A stretch of DNA of 7,748 nucleotides, taken from Intestinibacter sp034113885. Its GTDB lineage: Bacteria; Bacillota; Clostridia; Peptostreptococcales; Peptostreptococcaceae. This document shows, piece by piece, positions 6,040-7,748 of this stretch. Each line of letters begins with the position of its first letter. Positions within the stretch are counted from its first letter, which is position 1. The translations under genes were made by a program, and so were the position numbers. The notes below the pieces were generated by a model. That model was not told where the DNA came from, did no database searches, and worked only from the letters and a program-made list of their open reading frames with translations. Location: contig NZ_JAXEWM010000069.1 of assembly GCF_034113885.1 (NCBI RefSeq), positions 1-7,748 of the forward strand, read 5' to 3'.

Positions 6040-6114
6040 GAAACACATTCACGGAAATTATATTTATTCACATCTTCAAAGGAATATAATTTCCTATGTG
6101 TTATAAAAATTTGT
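5984..6114 (-). promoter_or_regulatory. Structured leader upstream of the HIT gene (possible attenuator or small RNA)
   Basis: In the minus-strand RNA, AACACAT (6102-6096) pairs with ATGTGTT (6048-6042), and GGAAATTATATT (6094-6083) pairs with AATATAATTTCC (6064-6053). Together they form a 19-bp hairpin with a 1x4 internal loop and an 18-nt apical loop. The apical loop contains ATGTG (6073-6069), a second possible partner for CACAT (6100-6096), so two folds compete. A terminator-like hairpin follows (5984-6039) before the gene. No T-box or riboswitch consensus that I know is present. It may be a cis-acting attenuator or an independent RNA of about 130 nt. Confidence 0.5.
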
Positions 6115-6120
6115 ATTATT

Positions 6121-6149
6121 ATTGTAGCATAAATTTCCAGATTTGTGTA
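6121..6149 (-). promoter_or_regulatory. Extended -10 promoter of the HIT transcript
   Basis: On the minus strand TGCTACAAT (6129-6121) is an extended -10 element. A weak -35, TACACA (6149-6144), is 17 bp upstream, matching four of six consensus bases. Transcription would begin near 6114. The promoter lies between the terminator of the preceding unit and the structured leader. Confidence 0.55.
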
Positions 6150-6186
6150 ATTTTTTTGATAATTTTGTCTATTTTTTTTAAAAAAT

Positions 6187-6223
6187 ATGCAAATTTTAAT
6201 TTCGACAAAAATAAAATTTGCAT
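6187..6223 (-). terminator. Terminator after the ArsC/Spx-like gene
   Basis: A perfect 12-bp stem, ATGCAAATTTTA/TAAAATTTGCAT (6187-6198 with 6212-6223), has a 13-nt loop and is followed on the minus strand by ATTTTTT. It begins 13 nt after the stop codon at 6236 and closes the two-gene unit to its right. Confidence 0.75.
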
Positions 6224-6235
6224 AAATCTTAATAT

Positions 6236-6598
6236 TTATTTATTATTTAATAGCTTTTCTTCATATTCTTTTTCTTTAAAGCCATTTATAACTATATCTT
6301 CTCCAACTATCATAGGTCTTTTTATAAGCATACCATCACTTGCTAGTATTTCTAGCAATTTATCGTCTGTTTCAGTTTTTACAATATCCTTAAGTCCTAG
6401 CTCTCTGTATTTTATACCACTTGTGTTAAAAAATTTTTTTATAGGCATACCGCTTTTTTTATAAATTTGTTCTAACTCATCTTTTGTCGGAGTGTCGTTT
6501 ATTAAATCTATTTCTTCAAATTCAATATTATTATCTTGTAACCATTTCTTTGCCTTTTTAACTGTTGAACATTTTGAGTAACCGTAAAATTTTATCAT
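6236..6598 (-). CDS. ArsC/Spx-family thioredoxin-fold protein
   Basis: This 120-residue protein is the usual length for the ArsC/Spx/MgsR/YusI family of small thioredoxin-fold proteins. It opens with MIKFYGYSKCSTVKKAKKWL (1-20). The redox Cys10 is present, but the second position of the Spx-type CxxC is Val13, so it has a single active-site thiol and cannot form the Spx disulfide switch. The C-terminal signature is complete: SDGMLIKRPMIV (87-98), then NGFKEKEYEEKL (105-116). Arg94 lies in the family's conserved LIKRP. I chose ATG 6598, not the in-frame ATG at 6637, because AAGGAAG lies 7 nt upstream of 6598, the family starts there, and the longer start lies inside the upstream gene without an SD. 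It follows the HEPN-like gene by 23 nt. Arsenate reductase, glutaredoxin-like or regulatory roles cannot be separated from sequence. Confidence 0.9.
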   Translation of the reverse strand: MIKFYGYSKCSTVKKAKKWLQDNNIEFEEIDLINDTPTKDELEQIYKKSGMPIKKFFNTSGIKYRELGLKDIVKTETDDKLLEILASDGMLIKRPMIVGEDIVINGFKEKEYEEKLLNNK

Positions 6599-6621
6599 AA
6601 TATCTTCCTTTCTAAAATCAA

Positions 6622-7748
6622 TTAATTTTCGTTCCATGGAACGAGCTGAACCTCTCCATATGCTCTGTCAATTAGCCTATTTGAGTATTCTCCTTTGTAT
6701 CCGATTATATTTAATATAATCAATTCTACATATCTAGTTCCTATTTGTATTATATTCCAAATATCTTCAACTGTAAGAGTCGCTCTATTTCTCTTTCTCG
6801 TAGGATGGACTATTTTATTTCTATAGTATATAAGCAAGTCCACACCGTCGTCAAATCTGTCGTTTATATAATTGTCGAATAAAAATAATTCTTCCTTTCC
6901 ATAAGGAATAGAGCAGACATCTAGTAGAGTCCTTATGTTTTTTGTAGCTAAATTTTCGTCAAATTCATCGTCTGTAAATATATGCTCTTGCTCAACTAAT
7001 ACTATATAAGACAGTGTTTCTAGACATATCTGTATAGATATAAGGTTGTTATCTAAAGTCAATCCGTCAAATGACTGCAAATACCAGTCGACAGCTTGTC
7101 TTATAGCTTGGTTGTAGTAGTTATCTGTCAATTTATTATTCATAAGAGTCAGATATTTCTCCATATTATGGTAATTAGATATAGTATCCTTCCAATTTGG
7201 TACAAATCTATATGGACTTATAAAAGTCTCCCTCCACAATCTATATACGTTTTCTCCGTCTTTGTAGCCAAATGCCGCACATATATCTACATATCTTCCG
7301 CACATAAAGCTAAAAGAAAGCGCCAAATTGTCAAATAGCTGATTTACTATATTTGTTCTAAAGGATTTTTTATCCTTTCTCCTTATTCTGCCGCTATGCG
7401 TTATTATATGTGCATCTCTGTCTTTTAATTTTTCATCTAGCTCCTTAGTAAAGTCAAATCTCTTATCTATTACAACTTCAAAATCACCTGCATTAAATTC
7501 CATTCTTCCTGCAAATAGCTTGTCGTTATATCTTATTAGTTTCCCAAAATATTTATCAAAATTTACGACATCAAAATCGACATAATCGACCTCGTAATTT
7601 TTAGATCTTATATGTCCGTGGTTTATATATCCTTCTATAGTCGAGTCATTTATAGAGCTTATCGTAACAGAAGCCGGCTTATACTGGTAAATTTCAATTT
7701 CTGCTGAATCATAATCCAATGTAATATTTACATCGTAATCCTTAATCG
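6622..7748 (-). CDS. Uncharacterised protein with HEPN-like C-terminus (5' end beyond window)
   Basis: The frame is open to the right edge and continues upstream of TTG 7719 (KDYDVNIT...), so the N-terminus is cut off; at least 375 codons are seen. Residues are counted from TTG 7719. The N-terminal half (1-120) is beta-rich, with a strand pattern around GKLIRYNDKLFAGRMEF (59-75) and HIITHSGRIRRKD (104-116). The C-terminal half is helical and contains YYRNKIVHP (298-306). This gives Arg300-x4-His305, the form of the HEPN ribonuclease motif. The protein ends in a conserved-looking GEYSNRLIDR...VQLVPW. The layout of a beta N-terminal domain plus HEPN-like helices recalls ApeA-type anti-phage proteins, but I cannot confirm membership, and many HEPN-like proteins are not RNases. 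There is no signal peptide in the visible part. The close ArsC/Spx-like gene is probably co-transcribed. RNase activity is inference. Confidence 0.8.
   Translation of the reverse strand, partial: IKDYDVNITLDYDSAEIEIYQYKPASVTISSINDSTIEGYINHGHIRSKNYEVDYVDFDVVNFDKYFGKLIRYNDKLFAGRMEFNAGDFEVVIDKRFDFTKELDEKLKDRDAHIITHSGRIRRKDKKSFRTNIVNQLFDNLALSFSFMCGRYVDICAAFGYKDGENVYRLWRETFISPYRFVPNWKDTISNYHNMEKYLTLMNNKLTDNYYNQAIRQAVDWYLQSFDGLTLDNNLISIQICLETLSYIVLVEQEHIFTDDEFDENLATKNIRTLLDVCSIPYGKEELFLFDNYINDRFDDGVDLLIYYRNKIVHPTRKRNRATLTVEDIWNIIQIGTRYVELIILNIIGYKGEYSNRLIDRAYGEVQLVPWNEN

Noticed and set aside
5984..6114. T-box or known riboswitch in the HIT leader
   Set aside because: No T-box sequence, specifier stem or other recognisable aptamer core; kept only as an uncharacterised structured leader.
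6096..6464. Plus-strand frame opposite the ArsC/Spx-like gene and its terminator
   Set aside because: It spans a promoter, a terminator and the antisense of a well-supported gene; no SD and low-complexity Ile/Phe/Ser composition.
6599..6637. Longer N-terminus for the ArsC/Spx-like protein, from the ATG at 6637
   Set aside because: No SD, overlaps the upstream coding region, and adds 13 residues absent from the family; the SD at 6598 decides the start.
1..7748. CRISPR arrays, insertion sequences, attachment sites, tRNA or rRNA genes
   Set aside because: No spaced direct repeats, transposase frames, terminal inverted repeats or tRNA-like cloverleaf sequences were seen on either strand.

Overview
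This is an AT-rich, low-GC Gram-positive (Firmicutes) window. AGGAGG-type ribosome binding sites, heavy ATA/AGA/TTA codon use, a lipoprotein with a lipobox, and close matches to clostridial protein families (LarE, THUMP-type RNA methyltransferase, paired M14/aspartoacylase-like proteins) suggest a member of the Clostridia, perhaps Peptostreptococcaceae. The family-level placement is inference. All genes but one lie on the minus strand, so they are described here in transcription order from the right edge.

Right block (7748 to about 6187): a protein with a HEPN-like C-terminus, whose N-terminus lies beyond the window, is followed 23 nt later by a small ArsC/Spx-family thioredoxin-fold protein. 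A 12-bp hairpin terminator closes this unit. Next comes an extended -10 promoter and a structured leader of about 170 nt. It has a 19-bp hairpin and then an AT-rich terminator-like hairpin, ahead of a HIT-family gene whose histidine triad is broken (HLYFN instead of HxHxH). A 16-bp hairpin terminator follows the HIT gene.

Middle block (5456 to 4012): the remains of two tandem M14 (AstE/AspA, aspartoacylase-like) genes. The upstream one keeps its zinc-binding HGDE motif but has no usable start codon and has lost its C-terminal tail. The downstream one has lost its N-terminal third. They are joined head to tail at an A-rich junction, as expected after internal deletion. A strong bidirectional terminator (3958-3996) separates them from the only plus-strand gene, an unrecognised 78-residue protein.

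Left block (3489 to 1): larE (sulfur transferase of the LarE family), then a THUMP/RlmL-type 23S rRNA methyltransferase gene, then a lysine/asparagine-rich disordered protein with an acidic tail. The Shine-Dalgarno of that last gene is buried in an 18-bp hairpin starting just after the methyltransferase stop. A terminator follows, and its U-tract overlaps the -35 box of the next promoter, which drives a lipoprotein with FG-GAP-like acidic repeats that runs off the left edge.

I see no CRISPR array, insertion sequence, tRNA or rRNA, and no recognisable multi-gene defence or biosynthetic system. The most notable items are the broken HIT gene with its structured leader, the SD-hiding hairpin before the polyampholyte gene, the HEPN-like protein, and the decayed M14 pair.
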